From Planktosalinus sp963977065 (GTDB taxonomy: Bacteria; Bacteroidota; Bacteroidia; Flavobacteriales; Flavobacteriaceae), in assembly GCA_963977065.1 (NCBI GenBank), contig CAXBNF010000013.1:15846-79845 (forward strand): DNA of 64,000 bases. The letters are read 5' to 3'. Every line of letters begins with the position of its first letter. Positions within the stretch are counted from its first letter, which is position 1. The notes beneath the pieces are model-generated. The model was not told the origin of the DNA. It made no database searches and was given only the letters and a program-made list of their open reading frames with translations. Positions 40,359-49,098 of this stretch are shown here, piece after piece. Position numbers and translations under genes: made by a program.

Positions 40359-40958
40359 ATGATTTACAGTTTCAAAGGACATATTCCAGTTATCCACGAA
40401 AGCAGTTTCGTGCATCCTTTAGCAGCGGTTACCGGCAATGTAATTATTGGTAAAAATTGTTATATCGGTCCGGGAGCGGCCATTCGTGGGGATTGGGGCG
40501 AGATAATTCTCGAAGATGGTGTCAATGTGCAGGAAAACTGTACGGTGCATATGTTTCCCGGAAAATCGATTGTATTGATGGAAAGTGCGCACATTGGTCA
40601 TGGAGCCATCATACACGGCGCTAACATTGGTCGGAATGTTTTGGTGGGTATGAATACAGTGATTATGGACGATGCTGAAATTGGTGATGAAAGCATCATC
40701 GGTGCAATGGCGTTTGTAAAAGCAGAAACGGTGATTCCAAAACGGAGTTTGGTTGTGGGAAACCCGGCAAAAATAATTAAAGAAGTCAGCGATGAGATGA
40801 TTGCCTGGAAAACCGCCGGGACAAAATTGTATCAACAACTTCCGGCAGATTGTCACGATAGTTTAAGGGAAGTGGAGCCGTTGCGGGAGATTCCAAAAAA
40901 TCGTCCGAAGCAAGAGGATTTTTATAAGACTTTGGAGGAATATAGAAAAGGGAATTAA
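40359..40958 (+). CDS. paaY: PaaY, gamma-carbonic-anhydrase-like thioesterase
   Basis: 199 residues of left-handed beta-helix hexapeptide repeats (ESSFVHPLAAVTGNVIIGKN, then ENCTVHMFPGKSIVLMESAH and IGHGAIIHGANIGRNVLVGM) with the zinc His residues typical of gamma carbonic anhydrases. PaaY proteins hydrolyse a toxic CoA by-product formed when PaaZ stalls. It is the last paa gene; a 132-base gap and the dehydrogenase genes follow. Confidence 0.92.
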   Translation: MIYSFKGHIPVIHESSFVHPLAAVTGNVIIGKNCYIGPGAAIRGDWGEIILEDGVNVQENCTVHMFPGKSIVLMESAHIGHGAIIHGANIGRNVLVGMNTVIMDDAEIGDESIIGAMAFVKAETVIPKRSLVVGNPAKIIKEVSDEMIAWKTAGTKLYQQLPADCHDSLREVEPLREIPKNRPKQEDFYKTLEEYRKGN

Positions 40959-40969
40959 TAGTAACCTAA

Positions 40970-41015
40970 ATCCTTTGTGTATCTTTGCGAATAACTTTAG
41001 CAAGCTTTGCGTGAA
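40970..41015. repeat. Degenerate relative of the CTCGCAAAG inverted-repeat family
   Basis: The gap holds ATCTTTGCGAATAACTTTAG and CAAGCTTTGCGTGAACC, repeated CTTTGCG words like those in the arms at 13182 and 42422, but without a matching opposite arm. It looks like a decayed or half element. Confidence 0.4.
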
Positions 41016-41090
41016 CCCCTTTTTCGCAATCTCCGTAAAGAAAAAAAAATAAACACATTAGAGAATTAAATTCTCAATTATTAAAATATT

Positions 41091-42416
41091 ATGAGTAAAA
41101 AAGACAAGACTTCCGCCTCCGCGGAAGTTCCGTTCAAACTCCCCAGAATGGGAGAAAGCATCACCGAAGGCACCATCATTAACTGGATGGTTCAGCCCGG
41201 AGAACACTTTGAAGAAGGTGACATCATCGTTGAGGTAGGAACTGATAAGGTTGATAACGAAGTTCCCGCCCCTTTTTCGGGAACGCTTATTGAAACCAAA
41301 TACAACGCCAAGGATGTTGTGAAAATCGGGGAGGTGATTGCAATTCTAAAGGCTTCTGAAGGAGCTTCAAAAAAAGCTGTTAATAAAAACCAAGAAGAAG
41401 ATGTAAAAACAATTCCAACAGCAAACGAAGCTAATAAAGTTGTTCCAAAACAGCCTGGAGCAGTTTCATCTACTTATCATTTGCCCGTGAACCGCACAAA
41501 CAAATTTTATTCCCCTTTGGTAGAAAAAATCGCCCGCGAGCACCACATCAGTTATGAAGAGTTGGCACGCATCCCTGCAACAGGCAAAGACGGTCGCTTA
41601 CAAAAAAGCGATGTGTTCAAGTACATTGAAGAAGGCCGCCCAGCACAATTTGCTCAACCGGTGGCTGAAGCTGGATACAGCATCCCGCAATTGAATCTTG
41701 ACAAAGGCAAAGGAAAAATCGTGGAAATGGACCGCATGCGCCAAATGATTGCTGATCATATGGTGTATAGCAAACATACTTCCCCGCACGTGACCGCCTA
41801 TGTGGAAGCAGATATGACCAATATGGTGAACTGGCGTAATGCCAACAAAGATGATTTTCAGAAAAAACATGGCGAGAAACTGACCTTTACACCCTTGTTT
41901 GTAGAAGCTGTCGCGAAAGCAGTGAAAGATTTCCCGATGATTAATGTTTCAGTAGATGGAAGTAATATTATTGTGAAAGAACACATCAATATCGGGATGG
42001 CAACAGCATTGCCAAATGGTAACCTGATTGTTCCGGTGGTTCGTGATGCAGACAAAAAAGATTTGCAAACACTTGCCAAAGAAATCAATGCGCTGGCAGA
42101 AAAAGCCCGCACCAACAAATTAAAAGCAGATGATACTAAAGGAAGTACTTTTACCATCAGTAATGTGGGTACGTTTGGCAGTTTAATGGGAACACCCATT
42201 ATCAATCAACCGGAAGCAGCGATTTTGGCAACAGGAATTATTAAGAAGCGTGCTGAGGTCATTGAAAAACCCGAAGGGGATACGATTGAAATCAGGCAAA
42301 TGATGTATTTATCTTTGTCCTTTGATCACCGCATTGTCGATGGATTTTTAGGAGGCAGTTTCCTGAGAAGAATTGCCGATTATTTTGAACAATTTGATAG
42401 TAAAAGAAAAATCTAA
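41091..42416 (+). CDS. 2-oxoacid dehydrogenase E2 (dihydrolipoamide acyltransferase)
   Basis: 441 residues. The lipoyl domain (about 15-90) has the modified Lys in VGTDKVDNEVP. The peripheral-subunit-binding domain is near 150 (YSPLVEKIAREHHISYEELA). The catalytic domain ends with SLSFDHRIVDGFLGG, which contains the active HRxxDG. It transfers the acyl group to CoA for the E1 encoded next. Residues 5-12 (KTSASAEV) come from a palindrome at 41109-41128. No E3 gene is in the window. The substrate is probably branched-chain 2-oxoacids, by family. Confidence 0.93.
   Translation: MSKKDKTSASAEVPFKLPRMGESITEGTIINWMVQPGEHFEEGDIIVEVGTDKVDNEVPAPFSGTLIETKYNAKDVVKIGEVIAILKASEGASKKAVNKNQEEDVKTIPTANEANKVVPKQPGAVSSTYHLPVNRTNKFYSPLVEKIAREHHISYEELARIPATGKDGRLQKSDVFKYIEEGRPAQFAQPVAEAGYSIPQLNLDKGKGKIVEMDRMRQMIADHMVYSKHTSPHVTAYVEADMTNMVNWRNANKDDFQKKHGEKLTFTPLFVEAVAKAVKDFPMINVSVDGSNIIVKEHINIGMATALPNGNLIVPVVRDADKKDLQTLAKEINALAEKARTNKLKADDTKGSTFTISNVGTFGSLMGTPIINQPEAAILATGIIKKRAEVIEKPEGDTIEIRQMMYLSLSFDHRIVDGFLGGSFLRRIADYFEQFDSKRKI
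41109..41128. repeat. Palindrome in frame at the E2 start
   Basis: ACTTCCGCCTCCGCGGAAGT, 8-bp arms with loop CTCC, encodes TSASAEV. The same 20 bases recur in the E1 gene at 43416-43435. Confidence 0.85.
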
Positions 42417-42421
42417 ATAGA

Positions 42422-42479
42422 TTCTCGCAAAGCCGCTAAGCCGCAGAGAAAACTTTGCGACTCTGCGACTTTGCGAGAG
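42422..42479. repeat. Empty inverted-repeat element between E2 and E1
   Basis: The left arm 42422-42448 (starts TTCTCGCAAAGCCGC) and the right arm 42453-42479 (ends GACTTTGCGAGAG) are inverted repeats separated by AAAA. They match the arms of the GxxExxY cassette at 13182-13645 but hold no gene. The E1 reading frame can be extended back into it from a TTG, which is not the real start. Confidence 0.8.
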
Positions 42480-42494
42480 AAAAATAAAATTAAA

Positions 42495-44570
42495 ATGACC
42501 CATACTATTTCCAAGGAAGTTTTCAAAAAAGCCTTCAAAAACGTTTGCACCGCGAAAGCCATGGCAGAACTGTACGAAGAAAACTTCAAAGTCGTTTCCA
42601 AATATGTTCACGCCACATCACGCGGACACGAAGTCATTCAAACTGCTTTAGGGATGCAACTATTGCCACAGGATTATGCATATCCTTATTACCGCGACGA
42701 CTCGATGTTGTTGAGTTTTGGGTGTACGCCCAAAGATTTGATGCTACAATTACTTGCCAAAAAAGACGACCCTTTTTCCGGCGGAAGGACTTATTATTGC
42801 CATCCCAGTTTACGGGATGACGATAAACCCAAAGTGCCACATCAAAGTAGCGCTACAGGAATGCAGGCAATACCTGCCACCGGTGCTGCGATGGGGTTTC
42901 ATTACAAAGAAGGCTTCGACTCCTCTCAGTTTCCTAAAGATTGGTCGCTGAGCGGAGTCGATGCGCCGATTGTTGTTTGTTCCCTAGGAGACGCCTCCGT
43001 CACCGAAGGTGAAATCGCAGAGGCCTTTCAAATGGCAGCATTAAAACAGTTGCCCATTTTATATTTAGTGCAAGACAATGGCTGGGATATTTCTGCGAAT
43101 GCCGCTGAAACGAGAGCACAGGATGCGTTTGAATATGCCAAAGGATTTCACGGACTAGAAGCCATCTCTATTGATGGAACTGACTTTATCGAAAGCTATA
43201 TCGAAGTACAAAAAGTAATAGAAACCATTCGGAAGGAAAGAAGACCGTTTTTGGTTCACGCTAAGGTTCCATTATTGAATCACCATACTTCGGGGGTTCG
43301 GATGGAATGGTATCGGGATGATTTAGAGGAGGCACGTTCGCGTGACCCATATCCGAAGATTAGAAAACAATTATTGGAGAATGGGTTTACTGAAAGGGAG
43401 CTGATGGAAATTGAGACTTCCGCCTCCGCGGAAGTGAAAAATGACTACGAAGAAGCCCTTAAAGCCGAAGACCCAAAACCAGAAGATTTATTCACACACG
43501 ATTTTGCGCCAACACCCATTACTGAAGAAACCGGAACCCGTAGTCCTGAAGGCGCAGAAAAAGTAGTGATGGTAGATTGTGCCCTTTTCGGAATAGAAGA
43601 ATTAATGCAAAAGCACAAAGAATGTTTACTCTACGGTCAGGATGTAGGAGGCCGATTGGGCGGTGTGTTTCGAGAAGCGGCTACACTTGCTCAAAAGTTT
43701 GGCGATAACCGCGTGTTTAATACCCCCATTCAGGAAGCATTTATTGTTGGTAGCACAGCAGGAATGAGTGCTGTGGGATTGAAACCCATCGTTGAAGTGC
43801 AATTTGCAGATTATATCTGGCCGGGGCTCAATCAATTATTTACTGAGGTGAGCCGTAGTTGCTACCTTTCCAATGGCAAATGGCCGGTATCGATGATACT
43901 TCGCGTGCCTATTGGTGCCTATGGAAGTGGCGGACCTTATCATTCATCTTCGGTAGAAAGCATTGTAACTAACATTCGTGGGTTAAAAATTGCATACCCA
44001 AGCAATGGTGCCGATTTAAAAGGGTTAATAAAAGCAGCTTATTATGACCCCAATCCGGTGGTGATTTTGGAGCATAAAGGATTGTACTGGAGTAAAGTTC
44101 CGGGAACAAAAGGAGCGACTTCTGTAGAACCGGCAGAAGACTATGTATTGCCTTTCGGAAAAGCCTGGTTGTTGCAGGAAATCTGGAAACAGGAAGATGT
44201 GGAAACCGCCACCATCGTTTCTTATGGGATGGGCGTGCACTGGGCGATGAACGCTACTCAAGGCCTTCGTGACCGAGTGGAAATTATTGACTTGCGCACA
44301 CTTTTTCCGCTGGATGAAGAAACAATCATGAAATCTGTCAAGAAAACCGGAAAGTGTCTTGTGGTGACTGAAGAGCCTTCAAATAATAGTTTTGCAAGGG
44401 CTCTTGCCGGAAAAATTCAGGAAGGATGTTTTCAGTATCTCGATGCGCCGGTAATGACCATTGGTTCTGAGAATATGCCGGCCATTCCGTTGAACTCAAC
44501 TTTGGAGCAAACGATGATACCGAGTACAGAAAAGGTGAAAGCTAAACTTGAAGAACTTTTGGATTATTAA
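42495..44570 (+). CDS. 2-oxoacid dehydrogenase E1, fused alpha and beta subunits
   Basis: 691 residues from ATG 42495. The N-terminal half is E1 alpha with the thiamine-diphosphate motif VCSLGDASVTEGE...QDN. The C-terminal half, from about 360, is the transketolase-like E1 beta (QDVGGRLGGVFREA, VEVQFADYIWPGLNQL). Such fusions are normal in Bacteroidota. Two stretches look repeat-derived: FDSSQFPKDWSLSGVD near residue 145, in a loop that is shorter in relatives, and TSASAEV near residue 310, in the alpha/beta linker. The complex decarboxylates a 2-oxoacid, probably branched-chain. Confidence 0.93.
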   Translation: MTHTISKEVFKKAFKNVCTAKAMAELYEENFKVVSKYVHATSRGHEVIQTALGMQLLPQDYAYPYYRDDSMLLSFGCTPKDLMLQLLAKKDDPFSGGRTYYCHPSLRDDDKPKVPHQSSATGMQAIPATGAAMGFHYKEGFDSSQFPKDWSLSGVDAPIVVCSLGDASVTEGEIAEAFQMAALKQLPILYLVQDNGWDISANAAETRAQDAFEYAKGFHGLEAISIDGTDFIESYIEVQKVIETIRKERRPFLVHAKVPLLNHHTSGVRMEWYRDDLEEARSRDPYPKIRKQLLENGFTERELMEIETSASAEVKNDYEEALKAEDPKPEDLFTHDFAPTPITEETGTRSPEGAEKVVMVDCALFGIEELMQKHKECLLYGQDVGGRLGGVFREAATLAQKFGDNRVFNTPIQEAFIVGSTAGMSAVGLKPIVEVQFADYIWPGLNQLFTEVSRSCYLSNGKWPVSMILRVPIGAYGSGGPYHSSSVESIVTNIRGLKIAYPSNGADLKGLIKAAYYDPNPVVILEHKGLYWSKVPGTKGATSVEPAEDYVLPFGKAWLLQEIWKQEDVETATIVSYGMGVHWAMNATQGLRDRVEIIDLRTLFPLDEETIMKSVKKTGKCLVVTEEPSNNSFARALAGKIQEGCFQYLDAPVMTIGSENMPAIPLNSTLEQTMIPSTEKVKAKLEELLDY
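42915..42961. repeat. Inverted TCGACTCC-CTCAG pair inside the E1 gene
   Basis: TCGACTCCTCTCAG (42916-42929) and CTGAGCGGAGTCGA (42948-42961) are inverted with one mismatch, in frame. The repeat word also occurs at 1873, in paaA and in the insert at 30851. Confidence 0.6.
43416..43435. repeat. Palindrome in frame in the E1 linker
   Basis: Identical to 41109-41128, again read in the frame that gives TSASAEV. Confidence 0.85.
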
Positions 44571-44621
44571 CATATAAATTTTCAATTAACTATCTTTACG
44601 CCTATTAAAAACAAAAAAACA

Positions 44622-46283
44622 ATGAACAAATTATCCTTTTTAACTGTATTTTCAGTTTTATTTATTTTCGTTTCCTGTAAGGATTCTGAACAAGAAAAAG
44701 AAGTCTCACAGGAGTGGGACGTAAGTGTTGAACACCTTGAAAGACACATTAAAGAACTGTCATCAAACGCTTTTATGGGTAGAATGCCTATGACTGTGGG
44801 AGAAGAATTAACAGTAGCTTACCTAGAAAAAGAAATGAAAGAAATTGGAGTTGCTCCTGCTAATAATGGTTCATACCTTCAAGATGTTTCGTTAATTACA
44901 GTAAATTCTGTTGCTGATGACGAAATAACTGTAACAGGTGGCGACAGTTCTCTTACATTAAAAAAAGGAGAAGATTTTGTAGCTTATTCACAATTAATTC
45001 AAGACGAAATAAAAGTTGAAGATGCTGAGTTTGTATTTTGTGGTTTTGGTATCGTTGCGCCAGAATATGGCTGGAATGACTATGAAGGTATTGATATGAC
45101 AGGAAAAATTGCTGTTGTAATGGTAAATGATCCGGGTTATTATCTTCAAGATGAAAATATGTTTACCGGGAACGCTATGACTTACTATGGGCGCTGGACA
45201 TACAAATATGAAGAAGCTGCAAGACAAGGGGCAGCAGGAATTGTTATTATTCATGAAGATGCAGCAGCAGGTTACCCCTGGGGTGTTGTTCAAGGTTCAT
45301 GGTCTGGTGCAAAATCTCAACTTGATATGCCTGAAGGTTCAGTGAATTTTGCACCTATGCAAGGATGGATAACATCAAATGTTGCACAACAACTTTTTGA
45401 CCAAGCCGATAAAAATCAGGAAGAATTGTTTGAAAGTGCTAAAAGTGCCGATTTTACTCCAATACCTTTAGGTATCAAAACAAGTGTTACAATGAAAAAC
45501 ACGTTTGAACGTGGAACTTCGCCAAACGTAATTGGTATCATCGAAGGTTCAGTAAGACCTGATGAGTATATCATTTATACAGCTCACTGGGATCACCTTG
45601 GTGGTGAAGACCCCAATGATAGCAGCACAATTTATAACGGTGCAGTAGATAACGCAACAGGTACAGCCATGCTTCTCGAAATTGCAAGAGCAGTAAAAGA
45701 ACGCGAAGAACCATTGGAAAGATCCATGGTTTTCTTGTTTGTAACGGCTGAAGAACAAGGATTATTAGGTTCAGAATATTATGCTACAAACCCTGTATTT
45801 CCCACTAATAAAACTGTAGCAAATATGAACGTCGATGCCGTATTTCCTTATGGTCCAACAAATGATGTGCTCGTAGTGGGTCACCATCAAAATGACTTAG
45901 CTGACTGGGCTGAAGATATTGTAGCCGGTCAAGACAGATACATCTTGCCAGACCAGGAAGCAGAAAAAGGATTTTATTACCGTTCAGATCACTTCAACCT
46001 TGCAAAAGTGGGTATCCCTGCAATGTATGCAAGTGGAGGTTCAGACTTGAGAGAAGGTGGAAAAGAAGAAGGTAAAAGACTTCGCACAGAATACAACCAA
46101 AAATACTACCACAAACAGGGAGATGAATACGACCCTGAAACCTGGAATATGGGAAGTATTGCTCAGGATGCTGAGTTCTATTTTAGACTGGGAGTTAAAA
46201 TTGCAAATAGTCAAGACTGGCCAAAATGGAGTGAAAACTCAGAGTTTAGAGCAGTAAGAGAAAAAGACATGGAAGCTAAATAA
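44622..46283 (+). CDS. M28-family zinc aminopeptidase lipoprotein with PA domain
   Basis: 553 residues. The lipobox is VSC at about residue 19, followed by KDSEQEKE. A protease-associated insert lies at about 120-270. The M28 catalytic core contains TAHWDHLGG (His), GAVDNATGTA (bridging Asp), TAEEQGLLGSEYY (catalytic Glu pair), NMNVDAVFPYG (Asp) and YRSDHFNLAKVG (His). All five metal ligands are present. It would cleave N-terminal residues of peptides at the cell envelope. TATCTTTA at 44591-44598 is a plausible -7 element. Confidence 0.92.
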   Translation: MNKLSFLTVFSVLFIFVSCKDSEQEKEVSQEWDVSVEHLERHIKELSSNAFMGRMPMTVGEELTVAYLEKEMKEIGVAPANNGSYLQDVSLITVNSVADDEITVTGGDSSLTLKKGEDFVAYSQLIQDEIKVEDAEFVFCGFGIVAPEYGWNDYEGIDMTGKIAVVMVNDPGYYLQDENMFTGNAMTYYGRWTYKYEEAARQGAAGIVIIHEDAAAGYPWGVVQGSWSGAKSQLDMPEGSVNFAPMQGWITSNVAQQLFDQADKNQEELFESAKSADFTPIPLGIKTSVTMKNTFERGTSPNVIGIIEGSVRPDEYIIYTAHWDHLGGEDPNDSSTIYNGAVDNATGTAMLLEIARAVKEREEPLERSMVFLFVTAEEQGLLGSEYYATNPVFPTNKTVANMNVDAVFPYGPTNDVLVVGHHQNDLADWAEDIVAGQDRYILPDQEAEKGFYYRSDHFNLAKVGIPAMYASGGSDLREGGKEEGKRLRTEYNQKYYHKQGDEYDPETWNMGSIAQDAEFYFRLGVKIANSQDWPKWSENSEFRAVREKDMEAK

Positions 46284-46309
46284 TTAGTTGATAATTTTTT
46301 ATAAAAAAC

Positions 46310-46326
46310 GGGGCATTATTTGCCCC
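46310..46326 (+). terminator. Intrinsic terminator after the M28 peptidase
   Basis: GGGGCA pairs with TGCCCC (46321-46326) around TTATT, followed by a T-run. Confidence 0.85.
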
Positions 46327-46355
46327 TTTTTTATTTAAGAATTTTAAAAGTATTT

Positions 46356-46387
46356 TTATTTAAAACAATTCTAAATAACTATATTTG
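46356..46387 (+). promoter_or_regulatory. Promoter and dyad upstream of the Fe(III) transporter operon
   Basis: TATATTTG (46380-46387) fits the -7 consensus. Directly upstream, TTATTTA (46356-46362) and TAAATAA (46372-46378) form a 7-bp inverted repeat with a 9-base centre, placed where a repressor would block the promoter. An iron-responsive regulator of Fur or DtxR type is the natural candidate given the operon, but the sequence alone does not identify it. Confidence 0.45.
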
Positions 46388-46410
46388 CATCGAAATTAAA
46401 ATTATATAAA

Positions 46411-47451
46411 ATGATGAAAAATATAGTATTTACTCTTATAGCTATTTCTCTTTTTTCATGTAAAAATGACGCCAAAAAAGAGCAGGATAGTCAAACATAT
46501 GGGGAAGTAAACGTTTACACTCACCGTCATTATGAATCTGATCAGGAGTTATTCAAGCTTTTTGAAGAAAGAACAGGCATAAAAGTCAATGTCATCAACG
46601 CCAGTGCAGATGAACTGATACAAAAAATGAATCTTGAGGGCAGCAACTCTCCGGCAGATGTGTTGATTACCGTGGATGCCGGAAGGTTACATAGAGCTAA
46701 AACATCTGATTTATTACAGTCTATTTCATCAAAAACTTTAGATTCAATTATTCCTTCTCATTTAAAAGATGAAGATAACCATTGGTTTGCTTTGACAAAA
46801 CGTGCTCGTGTGATTGCTTATGCGAAAGACAGGATAAACCCGGATGAGCTTTCAACATTTGAAGCCTTAACCGAAGAAAAATGGCAAAATAAACTTCTCA
46901 TCCGTTCATCTGGAAATATTTACAATCAATCGCTTTTGGCCTCAATAATAGCAAACCATGGAGAGGATTATGCCAAAGAATGGGTTACCGGAATTGTAAA
47001 AAACATGGCAAGAACACCTCGCGGAAATGACAGAGATCAAGTAAAAGCAGTCGCTGCAGGTGAGGGCGATTTGGCAATCGTAAATACTTACTACATTGGT
47101 TTGATGGAAAATTCAAGCAACCCTGAAGAGGTTCAAGTAACAAAATCAATCGGGCTATTTTTCCCCAACCAAGAAACCACAGGGACACACATCAATGTGA
47201 GTGGTGCAGGAGTGGCAAAATATGCTCCCAATAAAGAAAACGCCATTAAATTCATTGAATTTTTGGTTTCTGAAGAAGCCCAAAGTGTTTTTGCACTTAC
47301 TAATTATGAATATCCCGTAAATGAAAATGTCGAAATTTCTGAAACTTTAAAAAACTGGGGCAAATTTAAAGAAGATAAAATCAACTTATCACTCTTAGGT
47401 GAAAACAATAAAAATGCTGTAATTCTATTTGATGAAGGAGGCTGGAGATAA
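46411..47451 (+). CDS. Fe(III) ABC transporter substrate-binding lipoprotein (FbpA/FutA type)
   Basis: 346 residues with a lipobox (FSC near residue 16, then KNDAKKEQ). Mature protein resembles ferric-ion-binding proteins: VNVYTHRHYESDQELFKLFE with N-terminal His/Tyr ligands, GDLAIVNTYYIGLM with the twin Tyr near residue 230, and EFLVSEEAQSVFALTNYEYP. It captures ferric iron in the periplasm. The stop overlaps the permease start by about 20 bases. ATG 46414 is an alternative start. Confidence 0.9.
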   Translation: MMKNIVFTLIAISLFSCKNDAKKEQDSQTYGEVNVYTHRHYESDQELFKLFEERTGIKVNVINASADELIQKMNLEGSNSPADVLITVDAGRLHRAKTSDLLQSISSKTLDSIIPSHLKDEDNHWFALTKRARVIAYAKDRINPDELSTFEALTEEKWQNKLLIRSSGNIYNQSLLASIIANHGEDYAKEWVTGIVKNMARTPRGNDRDQVKAVAAGEGDLAIVNTYYIGLMENSSNPEEVQVTKSIGLFFPNQETTGTHINVSGAGVAKYAPNKENAIKFIEFLVSEEAQSVFALTNYEYPVNENVEISETLKNWGKFKEDKINLSLLGENNKNAVILFDEGGWR

Positions 47452-49096
47452 TCAAATATTTTCCATAAAAAACCGATTGCTACGACTGAAAAGGGACAGC
47501 AATCGCTGGTCTTTTATTACACTCTTTGTAGTGTTATTAATTGCCCTGCCAATACTCACCATTATATTTGAACTCTTTGAAGGACCCGGTGAGTCTTGGA
47601 TACATATTGTCAAAAATCTTCTTGGGCAGTATGTTTCCAATTCAGTTTATCTTTTAATTGTTTGCAGTATCCTGGTGTTGCTTTTTGGTGTCACCACATC
47701 CTGGCTGGTAGCACGTTATGAGTTTCCTTTTAGAAAGCAATTGGAGTGGTTGCTCATTTTACCACTGGCTATTCCTTCATATATTGTAGCATATGCTTAT
47801 GCCGGAGCATTTGATTACGGCGGAAGTCTCGAACTCATACAACGATATTTTGGCATGGAATTTACACGTATTGATGTGATGAATCGTTTTGGGCTGGCTT
47901 TTGTATTGAGCATTTCACTTTTCCCTTATGTGTACGTTAGCACACGAGCCTTTTTCTTAAATCAGGCAAACAACTTGTTGGAAGCGTCTAGATTGCTTGG
48001 GGTGGGGGAGTTTCGTACATTTTTTAAATTGATTTTACCACTCGCCAGGCCCGCTATTATTGCCGGAATGATTTTGGTATTAATGGAAGTCCTCAATGAT
48101 TATGGTGCGGCACAATACTTTGGTGTCAATACATTTACTACCGGAATTTTCAGGTCATGGTTTTCACTGGAAGAGCCAGAAACGGCTATTTATCTTTCAG
48201 CTTTATTGCTGGTTTTGGTATTTGCTTTGATTCTTTTTGAAAAGTGGCAACGTAGAAAAATTCAATATACCAATGAACGAACCAATACTGAGCGCATTTA
48301 TCGAAAAACCACTTCAAAAAGGAAGCAGTTTCTCATATTTTGTATCGTCATCACTCCGGTACTTTTTGGATTTTTTATTCCGGTGGCACAACTTATTTAT
48401 TGGGCGATTTTGACTTATAGTTCGGTGTTTGACTATTCCTTTTTAATGCTTTCGTTGCAAACATTTGGTATTGCATTTTTAACGGCAACAGTTACGGTTG
48501 TTTTAGCCACCTTACTTATATTTTCGGCAAAATGGAATCGCATTGGGTTTATTAAAAACCTTTCAAGGTTGGGAGTACTCGGATATGCAATACCGGGAGC
48601 CGTTGTTGCCATTGGAATTATGATTCCCACTTTAGCACTTGACAGATGGCTGATGGGCGTGGTTGCATCCCTTTCCGGGAACACGACCGGTTTTATCATT
48701 CATGGGACTTTGTTTGCGCTTGTTTATGCGTATGCCGTAAGATTTCTTGCAGTGGCATACAATCCCATAGAATCTACCACACTAAAAGTAAGCAATGCCA
48801 TTCCAGATGCTTCAAAAACTTTAGGGGTTGGCAATTTTAAAACCTTTTTCAAAATTGAATATCCACTTATAAAAACCGGAATGCTCAGCGCATTTATACT
48901 GGTTTTTGTTGATGTTCTTAAGGAATTACCGCTCACTCTTATTTTAAAACCATTCCAGGTAAATACCCTTGCGGTAAGTGCCTTTGAATATGCGAGTGAT
49001 GAACGGGTAATGGAAGCGGCAATTCCGTCGTTATTTATTATCTTTACGGCCGCTGTTCCAGTGATATTTTTAAATAAATTATTAGTAAGTAAATAA
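47432..49096 (+). CDS. Fe(III) ABC transporter permease (FbpB type)
   Basis: About 554 residues from ATG 47432, which overlaps the end of the binding-protein gene. Two homologous halves each have about six membrane helices and an EAA loop (LLEASRLLGVGEFRTFFKLI in the first, KTLGVGNFKTFFKIEYPLIK in the second). This duplicated permease is typical of FbpB and ThiP. It is followed by the ATPase gene two bases after the stop, so the three genes form one operon. Confidence 0.9.
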   Translation: MKEAGDNQIFSIKNRLLRLKRDSNRWSFITLFVVLLIALPILTIIFELFEGPGESWIHIVKNLLGQYVSNSVYLLIVCSILVLLFGVTTSWLVARYEFPFRKQLEWLLILPLAIPSYIVAYAYAGAFDYGGSLELIQRYFGMEFTRIDVMNRFGLAFVLSISLFPYVYVSTRAFFLNQANNLLEASRLLGVGEFRTFFKLILPLARPAIIAGMILVLMEVLNDYGAAQYFGVNTFTTGIFRSWFSLEEPETAIYLSALLLVLVFALILFEKWQRRKIQYTNERTNTERIYRKTTSKRKQFLIFCIVITPVLFGFFIPVAQLIYWAILTYSSVFDYSFLMLSLQTFGIAFLTATVTVVLATLLIFSAKWNRIGFIKNLSRLGVLGYAIPGAVVAIGIMIPTLALDRWLMGVVASLSGNTTGFIIHGTLFALVYAYAVRFLAVAYNPIESTTLKVSNAIPDASKTLGVGNFKTFFKIEYPLIKTGMLSAFILVFVDVLKELPLTLILKPFQVNTLAVSAFEYASDERVMEAAIPSLFIIFTAAVPVIFLNKLLVSK

Positions 49097-49098
49097 CT

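Noticed and set aside
42471..42494. TTG-initiated N-terminal extension of E1
   Set aside because: The extra codons lie in the empty inverted-repeat element. ATG 42495 gives a normal N-terminus.
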